Assembly: GCA_000381565.1 (NCBI GenBank) | Contig: KB906725.1 | Location: forward strand, 997,785-1,061,784 | Length of the DNA stretch: 64,000 nucleotides | Origin: Oxalobacteraceae bacterium AB_14 | GTDB taxonomy: Bacteria > Pseudomonadota > Gammaproteobacteria > Burkholderiales > Burkholderiaceae_D | Reading direction: 5' to 3' | Shown here: positions 8,719 through 18,409 of the stretch, piece after piece | Numbering within the stretch: position 1 is the first letter of the stretch | How the letters are laid out: each line of letters opens with the position of its first letter | Program-made: the position numbers and the translations under genes | Notes under the pieces: generated by a model | Database searches by the model: none | What the model was told of the DNA's origin: nothing | The model's input: only the letters and a program-made list of their open reading frames with translations

Positions 8719-10433
8719 CGCGGCGGGTGGCGCTGGACACGGAGTTCGGCCACGGCGAACGCTTCATGGCCGAGTGGCGCGCCTTGCCGCCGCAGGGCAT
8801 GCTGCACTACCTGGCGCTGACGCCGCAAGTGCCGTCCGCCGATACGCTATCCGACACGCTGGCCGACGCGCAGCTGCGCGCCCTGTGGCCGCTGAATGTG
8901 CCGGGCTTCCATCGCATCCTGCTCAACGACGGCCGCGTCGCGCTCGACCTGCTGGTCGGCGCCCTGGACACGGTGCTGCCGCAGATCGCCGCGCGGGTGG
9001 ACGCCTTCCATGTCGCCGCATCGTTCCCCGCGGCGCTGGCGCGCAGCCTGGCGAAGCTGGCGGTGCTGGGCGCCACCCTGAAAGCGCGGTCGCCGGACGA
9101 AGCGCTGGCCTGGGCATTGACGTCGGCGGGCTTCGCCTGCCAGGCTGTCGACGGCACGCAGGATCTCAGCGCGGTCTACCAGAGCCGCAAGCCGCAAGCG
9201 GAAGCGCCACCAGAACCGGTGCGCCGCGCGATCGTGATCGGCGCCGGATTGGCCGGTTCCTCGGCCTGCCAGCGCCTGTGCGCCAACGGCTGGCAGGTGA
9301 CGCTGATCGAACGCCACGCGGCGCCGGCGCAGGAAGCGTCGGGCAACCTGGCCGGCATCTTCATGCCGCTGCTGTCCAGGGACGACAACATTCCCACGCG
9401 CCTGAGCCGCGCCGCCTACACCTTCGCGCTGCGCGAGTGGCGCCGGCTCGGCGGCGTCGGCCGGGCGTTCGACGGCGCCAACTGCGGCGTGCTGCAACTG
9501 GCGCGCGACGCCGAACACGCGACGGTGCAGCAGGACGTGGTGGCGGCATGGGACTATCCGCCGGAGTACGTGCGCTGGCTGGAGGCCGGCGCCGCCGGCG
9601 AACTGCTGGGCGGCCCCACGCCGCACGGCGGCTGGCTGTTTGAACTGGGCGGCTGGGTGCGGCCCGCATCGCTGTGCGAGGCGATGCTCGATGCCTGCGG
9701 CGAGCGTTTGCAGCGCGTGTTCGCGGCCGAGGCGCTGGAGCTGCAGCGGCTGGACGGCGAATGGCAGGTGTGCGCCATCGACGGCACGCTGATCGCGCAG
9801 GCGCCGACCGTGGTGCTGGCCAACGGCGCCGGCGCCATCGACATCGCACAGGCGGCAGAGCTGCCGTTGTCCCGCCTGCGCGGCCAGGTCACGCACCTGG
9901 CGGTGCCCGATGCGGCGCACGACGTGCGCGACCCATCCGCGCCGGCGCCGCCGCAACTGCCGCTGGTGGTCTGCCGCGAAGCCTACGTCACGCCGCCATC
10001 GAATGGCATCGTCTGCGCCGGCGCCACCTACGACAACGACGACGACACCGAACTGCGCGCCTCCAGCCAGCTGGAAAACCTGAGCCGCCTGGCCGAGATC
10101 GTGCCCGGCGAGGCCGTCGCCGCGTTGGCCGCCAGCGCGCCGCTGGCGGGCCGCGTCGGCTTCCGCTGCGCCGCGCCGGACCGCCTGCCGCTGGCCGGCG
10201 CGCTGCCCGACTATCCGTCCGCCGGCCGGCTCGAACGCCTGCGCGACGTGCCGCGCCATCCCGGCCTGCATGGCCTGCTGGGCTATGCCTCGCGCGGCTT
10301 GATCTGGGCGCCGCTGATGGCGGAACTGCTGGTGTCGCAGCTGGAAAACGCGCCGCCGCCGCTGGAGGCGATGCTGGTCGACGCGCTCGACCCCGGCCGT
10401 TTCCTGCTCAAGCAGCGCCGCCGCAGCCAGTAG
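8715..10433 (+). CDS. mnmC: MnmC-like tRNA wobble-uridine modification protein with vestigial methyltransferase half
   Basis: A 572-residue protein. Residues ~170-560 are the FAD-dependent oxidase domain of MnmC: the dinucleotide motif AIVIGAGLAGSSA, ASGNLAGIFMPLLS, and the C-terminal GLHGLLGYASRGLIWAPL. This domain cuts cmnm5s2U to nm5s2U at tRNA position 34. The N-terminal ~165 residues correspond to the SAM-dependent methyltransferase half but start directly at motif I (LDTEFGHGERFMAEW). They lack the usual DGFAPAKNP catalytic loop, and the matching place reads DAFHVAASFPAAL. Full MnmC proteins have about 60 more N-terminal residues. Oxidase activity is likely. Methyltransferase activity is doubtful. 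The ATG overlaps the tag stop (ATGA). Confidence 0.8.
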   Translation: MTRRVALDTEFGHGERFMAEWRALPPQGMLHYLALTPQVPSADTLSDTLADAQLRALWPLNVPGFHRILLNDGRVALDLLVGALDTVLPQIAARVDAFHVAASFPAALARSLAKLAVLGATLKARSPDEALAWALTSAGFACQAVDGTQDLSAVYQSRKPQAEAPPEPVRRAIVIGAGLAGSSACQRLCANGWQVTLIERHAAPAQEASGNLAGIFMPLLSRDDNIPTRLSRAAYTFALREWRRLGGVGRAFDGANCGVLQLARDAEHATVQQDVVAAWDYPPEYVRWLEAGAAGELLGGPTPHGGWLFELGGWVRPASLCEAMLDACGERLQRVFAAEALELQRLDGEWQVCAIDGTLIAQAPTVVLANGAGAIDIAQAAELPLSRLRGQVTHLAVPDAAHDVRDPSAPAPPQLPLVVCREAYVTPPSNGIVCAGATYDNDDDTELRASSQLENLSRLAEIVPGEAVAALAASAPLAGRVGFRCAAPDRLPLAGALPDYPSAGRLERLRDVPRHPGLHGLLGYASRGLIWAPLMAELLVSQLENAPPPLEAMLVDALDPGRFLLKQRRRSQ

Positions 10434-10492
10434 CCGTGGCCCTGTCTTCGTTGCGTCCGCGCAAACGCCGTGCCGCGCGGCGCCGTCCCGGC

Positions 10493-10522
10493 TTGGGCGC
10501 CGCCAACTCCACAGGCTATAAT
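10493..10522 (+). promoter_or_regulatory. Sigma70-type promoter of the kinase/regulator pair
   Basis: TTGGGC (10493-10498), an 18-base spacer and a perfect TATAAT (10517-10522), placed 56 bases before the kinase start. The -10 is consensus and the -35 only partial. Confidence 0.5.
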
Positions 10523-10577
10523 GCAGCACTCATAACAATCCCAATCGCGCCTGGCGCCGTCCATGGGGAACCGAACG

Positions 10578-11312
10578 ATGGATGAAGACGATGTGCAGCA
10601 CCACGAAGGGTCGCCGGAGCTGTTCATGTTCCTGGCATCGACTGTGCACGACATGAAGAATTCGATCGGCGTCCTCAATGGCACGCTGGAGAATCTGATG
10701 GCGACCGCGCCGATATCTGCAGCGTCGCCGCAGCAGCCGGGCTACGAGCAGCTCGGCCAAATGCTGTACCAGACCAAACGCCTCAACGACAACCTGATCC
10801 AGCTGCTGGCCTTGTACAAGGACGTCGGCAAGCCTGGCTATCCCTTCGATCCTGCCGCCTGCCGCATCAGCGAGTTGGTCGAACAGGTGGCGGGGCAGGC
10901 GCGCACGCTGCTGCATTCGCGCGGCATCACGCTCGAGCTGGACTTCCCGCAGGACGCCATCTGGACCATGGACGAAGACCTGATCATCGGGGTGCTGGTC
11001 CACGCCATCAACAACGCCATCCGCTACACGCGCGACCGCCTGCGCCTGGCGGTGCGCGTGGACGGCGGCTATCTCGAACTGCGCGTCGAGGACAACGGCG
11101 CCGGCTTCCCGCCGTCGCTGCTGGAGGCCGGCGCCAGCGCCATGCACAGCCAGCGCAGCGCCGTCAACTTCCTCAACAACAGCAGCGGCCTCGGTCTCTA
11201 CTTCTCCAGCGAAGTGGCGAAGATGCACAAGTACCGCCAACGCAGCGGCGCCATCGCGCTGGAAAACGGCGGCGCGCTGGGCGGCGGCTGTTTCGTCCTG
11301 CGGCTGCCATGA
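10578..11312 (+). CDS. Small soluble sensor histidine kinase
   Basis: A 244-residue protein without membrane segments or sensor domain. The phospho-acceptor helix has HDMKNSIGVL near residue 16. The ATPase part carries the N box (HAINNAIRYTRD), the G1 box (VEDNGAGF) and the G2 region (SSGLGLYFSSEVAK). It presumably gets its signal from a partner. GGGGAA (10565-10570) supports the ATG at 10578. The in-frame ATG at 10563 has no ribosome site. Its stop overlaps the start of the receiver-TPR gene by 4 bases, so the two are a cognate pair. Confidence 0.8.
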   Translation: MDEDDVQHHEGSPELFMFLASTVHDMKNSIGVLNGTLENLMATAPISAASPQQPGYEQLGQMLYQTKRLNDNLIQLLALYKDVGKPGYPFDPAACRISELVEQVAGQARTLLHSRGITLELDFPQDAIWTMDEDLIIGVLVHAINNAIRYTRDRLRLAVRVDGGYLELRVEDNGAGFPPSLLEAGASAMHSQRSAVNFLNNSSGLGLYFSSEVAKMHKYRQRSGAIALENGGALGGGCFVLRLP

Positions 11313-13036
11313 GCGTGGACGCGATCACCGCCGTCGCCGGAGGCGCCGTCGACTGGGCCGAGAAGCGCTACCTGCTGGTCGACGATTTCGTCGGCATCCG
11401 CCAGCTGCTGCGCGAATCGCTGCGCAACCTCGGCGCCAAGCATATCGACCAGGCGGCCAGCGGCGGCGAGGCGATGGTGCTGCTGTCGAAGACCCGCTAC
11501 GACGTGGTGCTGTGCGACTACAACCTCGGCGACGGCAAGAACGGCCAGCAGGTGCTGGAGGAAGCGCGCATCCGCAACCTGATGCTGCCCAGCAGCGTGT
11601 GGCTGATGGTGTCCGCCGAAAAAAGCGTGGAGTCGGTGATGGGCGCGGCCGAGCACCAGCCGGACGCCTACATCATCAAGCCGATCACCGAGGGCGTGCT
11701 GCTGACGCGCCTGAACCGCGTGTGGAACAAGAAGCAGATCTTCCGCGAAATCGACCAGGCCTTTGCCGACAAGGACTACCTGCGCGCGGCGCGCCTGTGC
11801 GACGAGCAGGTGGCCCACAACCCGCTGCACGAGATCGACCTGCTGCGCATGAAGGCCACGCTGCTGCTCAAGAGCGGCGAGCCGGAACAGGCGCGCAAGG
11901 TGTTCGAGCAGGTGCTGGCGGAGCGCGACTACAACTGGGCGCGCTGCGGCCTGGCCAAGATCCTGATGAACAACGGCGAGCTCGATGCGGCGCTGGCGAT
12001 GTTCCAGGCGGTGATCGCCGACAACCGCTTCTACATCGACGCCTTCGACCAGCTGGCCAAGGCCTTCCAGTTGCAGGGCAAGACCGAGGAAGCCTTCGGC
12101 GTGCTGGAAAAGGCGGCCAAGCTGTCGCCCAACTCGGTGCCGCGCCAGCGCGCGCTGGGCCAGACCGCGCTCAAGCTGGAGAGGATCCCGGTGGCGGAGA
12201 AGGCCTTCCGCAAATGCATAGAGATCGGCGAGTACTCGGTGATGAAGACGGTGGACGCCTTCTTCGGCCTGGCGCGCGTGTGCGCGCAGAAGAACGACAC
12301 CAAGGAGGCGATCCGCCTGCTGGGCGCGGCGGTGCACCAGTTCGGCGGCGACCAGGTCGAGCTGCGCGCCAAGATCACCGAGGGCCTGGTGTATCACGAG
12401 ACCGGCGACTACCGGCGCGCGCGCAAATCCGGCGACGAACTGGAAGCGTTGCTGGCCGACGAATCCAAGCAGCGGCCCGACACCGAGACCTGCCTCGACA
12501 TGGCGAGCCTGCTGTTCGCCGTGGGCGTGAAGGAAGCGCCGGTCGGGCTGCTATGCTACGTCACCCGCAACAACCACGACAACGTGGCGCTGCTGGAAGA
12601 CGTGCAGAAGATCTTCGACAAGGCGCGCATGACCGACGAGGGCATGGAGCTGATCAAGGCTTCGCGCAAGGAAGCGGCGGACATGATGAACAAGGGCGTG
12701 CTGCTGTGGAAGACCGGCAAGCTGATCGAGGCGGTCGAGTGGATGCGGGTGGCGCGCCAGGCGCTGCCGCACAATATGCGCATCCTGTTCAACTCCGCGC
12801 AGATCCTGATCTCGCAGCTGCATCAAACCGGCTATGTGCGCGAGCTGGCGGACGAGGCGATCGAGGTGCTGATGCATGTCGACGCCATCGCGCCGGGGCA
12901 GCAGCGCTTCGCCCAGCTGATGGAGCAGCTGGCGATGCTGGCGCCGATGTCGGGCGTGGTGTCGGCGGCCGCCGCCAGCGAATACGCGGCGGCCAACGGC
13001 GCCATACAGGACCAGCATGCGGATGCCCGTGAGTGA
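11309..13036 (+). CDS. Response regulator with receiver and TPR domains
   Basis: A 575-residue soluble protein. Residues ~18-140 are a receiver domain, with LLVDDF, phospho-acceptor Asp 70 in LCDYNLGDG, and Lys in YIIKPIT. The remaining ~430 residues are tetratricopeptide-like helices (for example AARLCDEQVAHNPLHE, ARKVFEQVLAERDYNWA and later units). A receiver controlling a TPR protein-interaction surface, with no DNA-binding or enzyme domain, suggests output by protein binding. It is translationally coupled to the kinase upstream. Confidence 0.88.
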   Translation: MSVDAITAVAGGAVDWAEKRYLLVDDFVGIRQLLRESLRNLGAKHIDQAASGGEAMVLLSKTRYDVVLCDYNLGDGKNGQQVLEEARIRNLMLPSSVWLMVSAEKSVESVMGAAEHQPDAYIIKPITEGVLLTRLNRVWNKKQIFREIDQAFADKDYLRAARLCDEQVAHNPLHEIDLLRMKATLLLKSGEPEQARKVFEQVLAERDYNWARCGLAKILMNNGELDAALAMFQAVIADNRFYIDAFDQLAKAFQLQGKTEEAFGVLEKAAKLSPNSVPRQRALGQTALKLERIPVAEKAFRKCIEIGEYSVMKTVDAFFGLARVCAQKNDTKEAIRLLGAAVHQFGGDQVELRAKITEGLVYHETGDYRRARKSGDELEALLADESKQRPDTETCLDMASLLFAVGVKEAPVGLLCYVTRNNHDNVALLEDVQKIFDKARMTDEGMELIKASRKEAADMMNKGVLLWKTGKLIEAVEWMRVARQALPHNMRILFNSAQILISQLHQTGYVRELADEAIEVLMHVDAIAPGQQRFAQLMEQLAMLAPMSGVVSAAAASEYAAANGAIQDQHADARE

Positions 13037-13052
13037 CGGCTGGGCGCAACAG

Positions 13053-13075
13053 CAAGGCCGGCAGCGGCCTTGTTT
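13053..13075 (+). terminator. Terminator candidate after the receiver-TPR gene
   Basis: CAAGGCCG (13053-13060) and CGGCCTTG (13065-13072) form a perfect 8-bp stem with loop GCAG, followed by TTT. Confidence 0.55.
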
Positions 13076-13168
13076 CCGGGACGGCAAATGATTACACTGA
13101 ATTTCGGCGCGGCCTGTCCGTGCCTTGATTCGCTGTCAATATTGAGAGCAATTAAAGGGCACTAAAAT

Positions 13169-13384
13169 ATGCGCGATATCGCAAAAGAAGTTTATACGAA
13201 AATGAAAGTCGGCAGCGTGGCCTGGATCCGTCCGGTCGCCGCCAAGGGCGACACCGTGGACAGTTTTCAGACCGCCCACGACAGCGCCAAACAGCTCGAA
13301 CAGGAAGGCCTGATCGACATCGAGAAGGTGCAGCGACAGGCCGACGGCCTGATCGACGCCATCCGCATCCAGCGGCTGGCGTAA
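13169..13384 (+). CDS. Small hypothetical protein
   Basis: A 71-residue hydrophilic, mostly helical protein (MRDIAKEVYTKMKVGSVAW at the start). It has no signal peptide, membrane helix or cysteine. The family is not recognised. It has its own ATG after an AT-rich leader with a weak GGGC ribosome site and lies alone between a terminator and the convergent phaM gene. Its codon use matches its neighbours, so it is probably a real gene. Confidence 0.6.
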   Translation: MRDIAKEVYTKMKVGSVAWIRPVAAKGDTVDSFQTAHDSAKQLEQEGLIDIEKVQRQADGLIDAIRIQRLA

Positions 13385-13407
13385 TCAGTGCGGCCCGTCG
13401 TCAGGCC

Positions 13408-14169
13408 TCAGGCCTTGACGGCGGCCGGCTTGGCCTTGGCCGGCGCGCGCTTGCGGGCCGGCGCTTTCTTCGCTGCGGCCGCCGGTGCGCCGGCGGTGCC
13501 CGCTGCCGCCGGTTTGGCCTTGGCGGTCGCCGGCGTGGCGGCGGCCGCGGCGAACTTGGCCGCCGTATCGGTGGCGCGTGCCGCGGCCGTGGTCATCATC
13601 GATTCGGACGCCATCGCCGTCGACACGGCTTGCTTGAATTGATCTTGCAGCATATTCCACCAGATCGCCGGGTTGGCCATCGGCGCGGGGGCCGGCTGGT
13701 CCGACGCCGCCGCTTCCGGCTTGTCGGCCGCTGCCTGGGCAGGGGCGGGGGCCGGTGCGGGCGCCGCCGGCTTGTCCTTGTCCTTGTCCTTGTCCTTGTC
13801 CTTGTCCGCCTCGCGGGCGTGGTGGAAGAAGGCCGAGGCGTAGGGATTGGCGTCGAAGATGGATTTGTGGTCCTTGCTCTGCGGCTGGTTGACCGCCGCC
13901 GCCAGGCTGGCGCCGACCGATTTGAGCGTGGCGATGGTGCCGCGCTGGACTTCCAGCGCCTGGATGCTACCGCGCAGCATGCTCATGTTGAGGTTGAGCC
14001 AGGTCTCGACGGCTTTCAGGTCGCTGATCTTTTTGTCCAGCTCCTCCACCGACAGCGTCGGTGCGGTCAGGCCGGGCACGCTCATGCTGCCCCACAGGTT
14101 TTTGACGAAGTCCAGCGTATCCGTCATTACTGCTGCGCCTGGTATATGTGGCATTTGCGTATGGGCCAT
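13408..14169 (-). CDS. phaM: PhaM-type polyhydroxyalkanoate granule regulatory protein
   Basis: A 253-residue protein. The N-terminal ~110 residues match PhaM (DTLDFVKNLWGSM, LDKKISDLKAVETWLNLNMSMLR, the helix that activates PHA synthase). The centre is a Pro/Ala linker with a (Asp-Lys)6 run. The C-terminal ~60 residues are Ala/Lys/Pro-rich, histone-H1-like (KKAPARKRAPAKAK), as in PhaM of Ralstonia, where this tail binds DNA and ties PHB granules to the nucleoid. AGGAG upstream supports ATG 14169. ATG 14127 is an alternative. It implies that the organism stores polyhydroxybutyrate; synthase genes are not in the window. Confidence 0.8.
   Translation of the reverse strand: MAHTQMPHIPGAAVMTDTLDFVKNLWGSMSVPGLTAPTLSVEELDKKISDLKAVETWLNLNMSMLRGSIQALEVQRGTIATLKSVGASLAAAVNQPQSKDHKSIFDANPYASAFFHHAREADKDKDKDKDKDKPAAPAPAPAPAQAAADKPEAAASDQPAPAPMANPAIWWNMLQDQFKQAVSTAMASESMMTTAAARATDTAAKFAAAAATPATAKAKPAAAGTAGAPAAAAKKAPARKRAPAKAKPAAVKA
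13771..13806. repeat. Hexanucleotide tandem repeat inside phaM
   Basis: Six perfect copies of CTTGTC (plus strand), read on the minus strand as six Asp-Lys pairs. Unit length 6 keeps the frame, so slippage would only change linker length. Confidence 0.9.
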
Positions 14170-14285
14170 GGGAGTCTCCTGTAGGAATAAGGTCCAGCGT
14201 AGCAGATAAAGGCGCGTGCTTCAAAAGATTTTGACAACATTTCTGCCTGGGCGCGCACTCGGGCCGAACACGTTAAACTAGCGGC

Positions 14286-15497
<1,212 letters not shown>

Positions 15498-15498
15498 T

Positions 15499-16269
15499 AT
15501 GCATACTCTTTACACCAGGCGCCTGCTGGCCCTGAGCGCCGCCGTTTTGCTGGCCAGCGCGGCGCACGCCGCCGAGGCGCCGGCGCCGGCCGGCGAGCAC
15601 CCGAGCGTCAAGCGCCCGCACAGCCTGCCGCCGTCGGCCGACCTGTCGTACACCATCAAGGCCAGGCAGCACGGCTTGAGCCTGGGCGGCACCGCCAGCG
15701 TGCAATGGCGCGCCGGCGACGGCAAGTACTCGGTCGCCACCGAAAGCCGCGCCGCGCTGTTCGGCAAGATCCTGGAAAACCGCAGCGAGGGCGAGATCGA
15801 CGATTTCGGCCTGGCGCCGGTCACCTTCTACGAAAAGCGCTTCCGCAAGGACCCGAGCACCACCACCTTCCAGCGCGACGCCAGGACCATCAGCTTCAGC
15901 GAAGGCGACGAGACCTACCCGATCAAGGGCGGCGAACAGGATCGCACCAGCATCCAGTGGCAGCTGGCGGCGCAGGCGCGCGCCACGCCGGACAAGTTCA
16001 AGCCGGGCAGCGAATGGAAGTATTTCGTGGCCGGCCGCCGCGACGCCGAGCTGTGGAGCTTCAAGGTGATGAAAAATGAGGCAGTGCAGATCGGCACCGG
16101 CGAGGTCAACGCGGTCCACCTGGTCAAGGCGCCGCCGCCGGACGCGCAGGGCCAGCAGGTCGACCTGTGGCTGGCGCCGGCTATGGACTGGTACCCGGTG
16201 CGCGTGCGCTTCAACGACAACGACGGCGACTTCGTCGACCAGACACTGGAAAAGGCCGTGAAAAAGTAA
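15499..16269 (+). CDS. Exported DUF3108 protein
   Basis: A 256-residue protein with a signal peptide (LLALSAAVLLASAAHAAEA, cleavage near residue 25) and a DUF3108 domain over most of the mature chain (SYTIKARQHGLSLGGTA, VDLWLAPAMDWYPVRVRF). It starts two bases after the stop of the preceding DUF3108 gene and shares its C-terminal pattern (DxWLAPxxxWYPV). Periplasmic location is likely. The function is unknown. Confidence 0.85.
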   Translation: MHTLYTRRLLALSAAVLLASAAHAAEAPAPAGEHPSVKRPHSLPPSADLSYTIKARQHGLSLGGTASVQWRAGDGKYSVATESRAALFGKILENRSEGEIDDFGLAPVTFYEKRFRKDPSTTTFQRDARTISFSEGDETYPIKGGEQDRTSIQWQLAAQARATPDKFKPGSEWKYFVAGRRDAELWSFKVMKNEAVQIGTGEVNAVHLVKAPPPDAQGQQVDLWLAPAMDWYPVRVRFNDNDGDFVDQTLEKAVKK

Positions 16270-16274
16270 GCTCC

Positions 16275-16283
16275 TGCTATACT
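16275..16283 (+). promoter_or_regulatory. Extended -10 element before the SMC-type operon
   Basis: TGCTATACT, the same nine bases as before tag, lies 26 bases ahead of the first gene of the SMC-type operon. No convincing -35 is seen. Confidence 0.4.
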
Positions 16284-16309
16284 GACGCCCCCGCAATCTA
16301 GTCGTTGCG

Positions 16310-17686
16310 ATGCGTACAGAATGGCAAAGAATGATAGAAATTATAACAAGTGAGCTGGATCAGCAACAGCAGCAGGACAGCCTGCAAGCCCACTTCCAGC
16401 CGAATTTTTCGGCCGACGAGATCGAGCAGGTCTACCAGCTGAAACGCGCGCAGCCGCTGCTGCAGGTGTTCACGGCGCTGTTCCACGGCGGTTTTGACGG
16501 CGTGCTGGTGCGCCTGCTGGTGCTGCGCGAGCTGGCCTCCGACGCCGCTTCGTCCACCTTCTCGCGCGCCGACATCAACACCCGCCTGGCCTACCTGCTG
16601 CCCGAGTCGCTCGAGACGGTGCTGATGCGCCTGCGCACCAACCAGCTGCTGGCCTGGGACGCGCAACAAGCCGTCTACCGCGTCACGCCGATGGCGCGCA
16701 ACGTGCTGTCGGCCATCGACGGCCTGCTGGCGCTGGGCAAGGACGAGGACAACGCCGACATGGGCTTCCTGCTGTCGCAGGTGGCCGGCGCCCAGGTGAT
16801 GGGCGGCGTCACCGTCGACCAGCTGAACCACCTGCTGGGCCGCCTGGTCGACCTGACCGAGGAATTCTCCGACGCCATCGCCTCCGGCTCCGAGTTCCGC
16901 CTGCGCGCCTCGCAGGCCAAGTGGCACACCGCCTGCGACTGGGTGGAAAAGGGCTCCGAGATCCTGCGCGCCATCCTGTCCGACGAAAACGCCGACGGCG
17001 CCACCCACAAGGCGGCGCAGGCGATCGGCCGCGCGCAATCGGCGCTGCTCAACATGCAGGGCATGTTCTCGCGCGCGCTGAACCAGATCGAACGCCAGCG
17101 CGTCCACCTGGGCCAGTCCGGCCTGTCCACCACCGACATCAAGCGCTGGCTGCTGCTGCACGAAGACCTGGCCTCGCTGGCCGAGGGCGCGATCGACCAG
17201 CCGGTGGTGCCGCTGTTTATCACGCCGGCCGAGATGATCGACGTCGCCGAGACCGAACTGCTGCAGGACCGCGCCGTCAGCGCCGTCTCCAACGGTCTTC
17301 CCGCCGGCACCGACGCCCCGACCACCGTCAGCGACGGCCCGCAGATGCAGCGCGAGCTGGACGACTGGCTGGCGCGCCTGTCCGACTTCGCCGCGCTGGG
17401 CAACTTCCCCAGCGTCGCCGCCGAAGGCCCGAAAACCATCCCGGTGCAGGATTCGCTGCTGCCGGCGTCGTTCGCCGTGGCCTCCTACCGCGCCTCGCTG
17501 CTGCCGCTCCTGGGCGACGCCGACGAGGCCCGCCTGCAGGGCGCCACCGCCGAACTGGCGCGCCTGCCGGTCACCTTCACTCCAACCGACGAAATGATAC
17601 AGCTGCCCGATTTGCACGTGGCGGCGATGTCCCTGGCCTCCCTCTCACTGTCTTTGAATACGGAAGGCGACAAGTCAGATGAATGA
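16310..17686 (+). CDS. MukF/kleisin-like subunit of an SMC-type complex
   Basis: A 458-residue soluble protein, first of three overlapping genes. The N-terminal ~150 residues look like a winged-helix domain (FLxQ-type helices, LLPESLETVLMRLRTNQLL, YRVTPMARNVL). Residues ~160-330 are long helices (LLGRLVDLTEEFSDAI, NMQGMFSRALNQIERQRVHLG), as in the middle of MukF/MksF. The C-terminal ~100 residues are loosely conserved. Gene order F-E-B and the MukE-like neighbour support a kleisin role, closing the SMC dimer. The match to MukF is by layout rather than by a strong motif. ATG 16310 lacks a clear ribosome site; ATG 16331 is an alternative. Confidence 0.65.
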   Translation: MRTEWQRMIEIITSELDQQQQQDSLQAHFQPNFSADEIEQVYQLKRAQPLLQVFTALFHGGFDGVLVRLLVLRELASDAASSTFSRADINTRLAYLLPESLETVLMRLRTNQLLAWDAQQAVYRVTPMARNVLSAIDGLLALGKDEDNADMGFLLSQVAGAQVMGGVTVDQLNHLLGRLVDLTEEFSDAIASGSEFRLRASQAKWHTACDWVEKGSEILRAILSDENADGATHKAAQAIGRAQSALLNMQGMFSRALNQIERQRVHLGQSGLSTTDIKRWLLLHEDLASLAEGAIDQPVVPLFITPAEMIDVAETELLQDRAVSAVSNGLPAGTDAPTTVSDGPQMQRELDDWLARLSDFAALGNFPSVAAEGPKTIPVQDSLLPASFAVASYRASLLPLLGDADEARLQGATAELARLPVTFTPTDEMIQLPDLHVAAMSLASLSLSLNTEGDKSDE

Positions 17687-18407
17687 CGATTCCCAAATCC
17701 TGATCGCGCGCCTGCTGACGCATCAAACCCTGCGCCGCGACGACAAACTGGTCAAGCGCGTGCTGTCGGACGAGTTGTTCCGCGCCGAAGTCGACGCCCG
17801 TCTGCTGGCCACCGGCCTCAAACTGCTGGATAACGTCTACGCCGACCACGTGACGATCGCGCTGCACCGCGCCATCGAGCCGAAGATCTTCGGCGCCCGC
17901 GACGTCTGGCAGAACAACAACTTCGGCCTGTCGCGCGACGGCGTGGCCCTGCTGGTGGTGCTGTGGGCGCAGATCATCCTGCCCAAGCGCGAACGCCAGG
18001 AGACCCACCAGCACGCGGACGACGACCAGAACGACATGTTCGGCGTCGAGAAGCCGCTGCCGCGCGCGGAAGACACCTCGATCGGCATCGCCTACAAGGC
18101 GCTGCTGGCCGACTTCGGCGACAAGCTGGGCAAGAAGACCCGGCTGGACATGAACCTCGGCATCCTGGCCAAGCTGGGCTTCATCGAGCGCCGCGGCGAC
18201 ATCATCGTCGAAGGCCCGCTGCTGGACCTGATGATGGATACCGACCAGCTGAAAGAGCGCATCATCAACGGCGCGCTGGCCGACGTGTTCAAGCGCTCGC
18301 CGGCGCAGATCATTCCGGTGCCGCGCAGCGCGCCGCCGATCGCCGCCAACGACGACGAGGCGGCCGACGACGCCGCCCCCGACTCCGAACTTCCAGCCGA
18401 GGACTAA
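17679..18407 (+). CDS. MukE-like subunit of an SMC-type complex
   Basis: A 242-residue acidic protein overlapping the previous gene by 8 bases. It contains tandem winged-helix features (LIARLLTHQTLRRDDKLVKRVL, then DMNLGILAKLGFIERRGDIIVEGP) as in MukE/MksE/JetB proteins, which bind the kleisin and regulate DNA loading. The C-terminal tail is Asp/Ala rich. Position between a kleisin-like and an SMC gene is the main support for the call. Confidence 0.65.
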   Translation: MNDDSQILIARLLTHQTLRRDDKLVKRVLSDELFRAEVDARLLATGLKLLDNVYADHVTIALHRAIEPKIFGARDVWQNNNFGLSRDGVALLVVLWAQIILPKRERQETHQHADDDQNDMFGVEKPLPRAEDTSIGIAYKALLADFGDKLGKKTRLDMNLGILAKLGFIERRGDIIVEGPLLDLMMDTDQLKERIINGALADVFKRSPAQIIPVPRSAPPIAANDDEAADDAAPDSELPAED

Positions 18408-18409
18408 AC

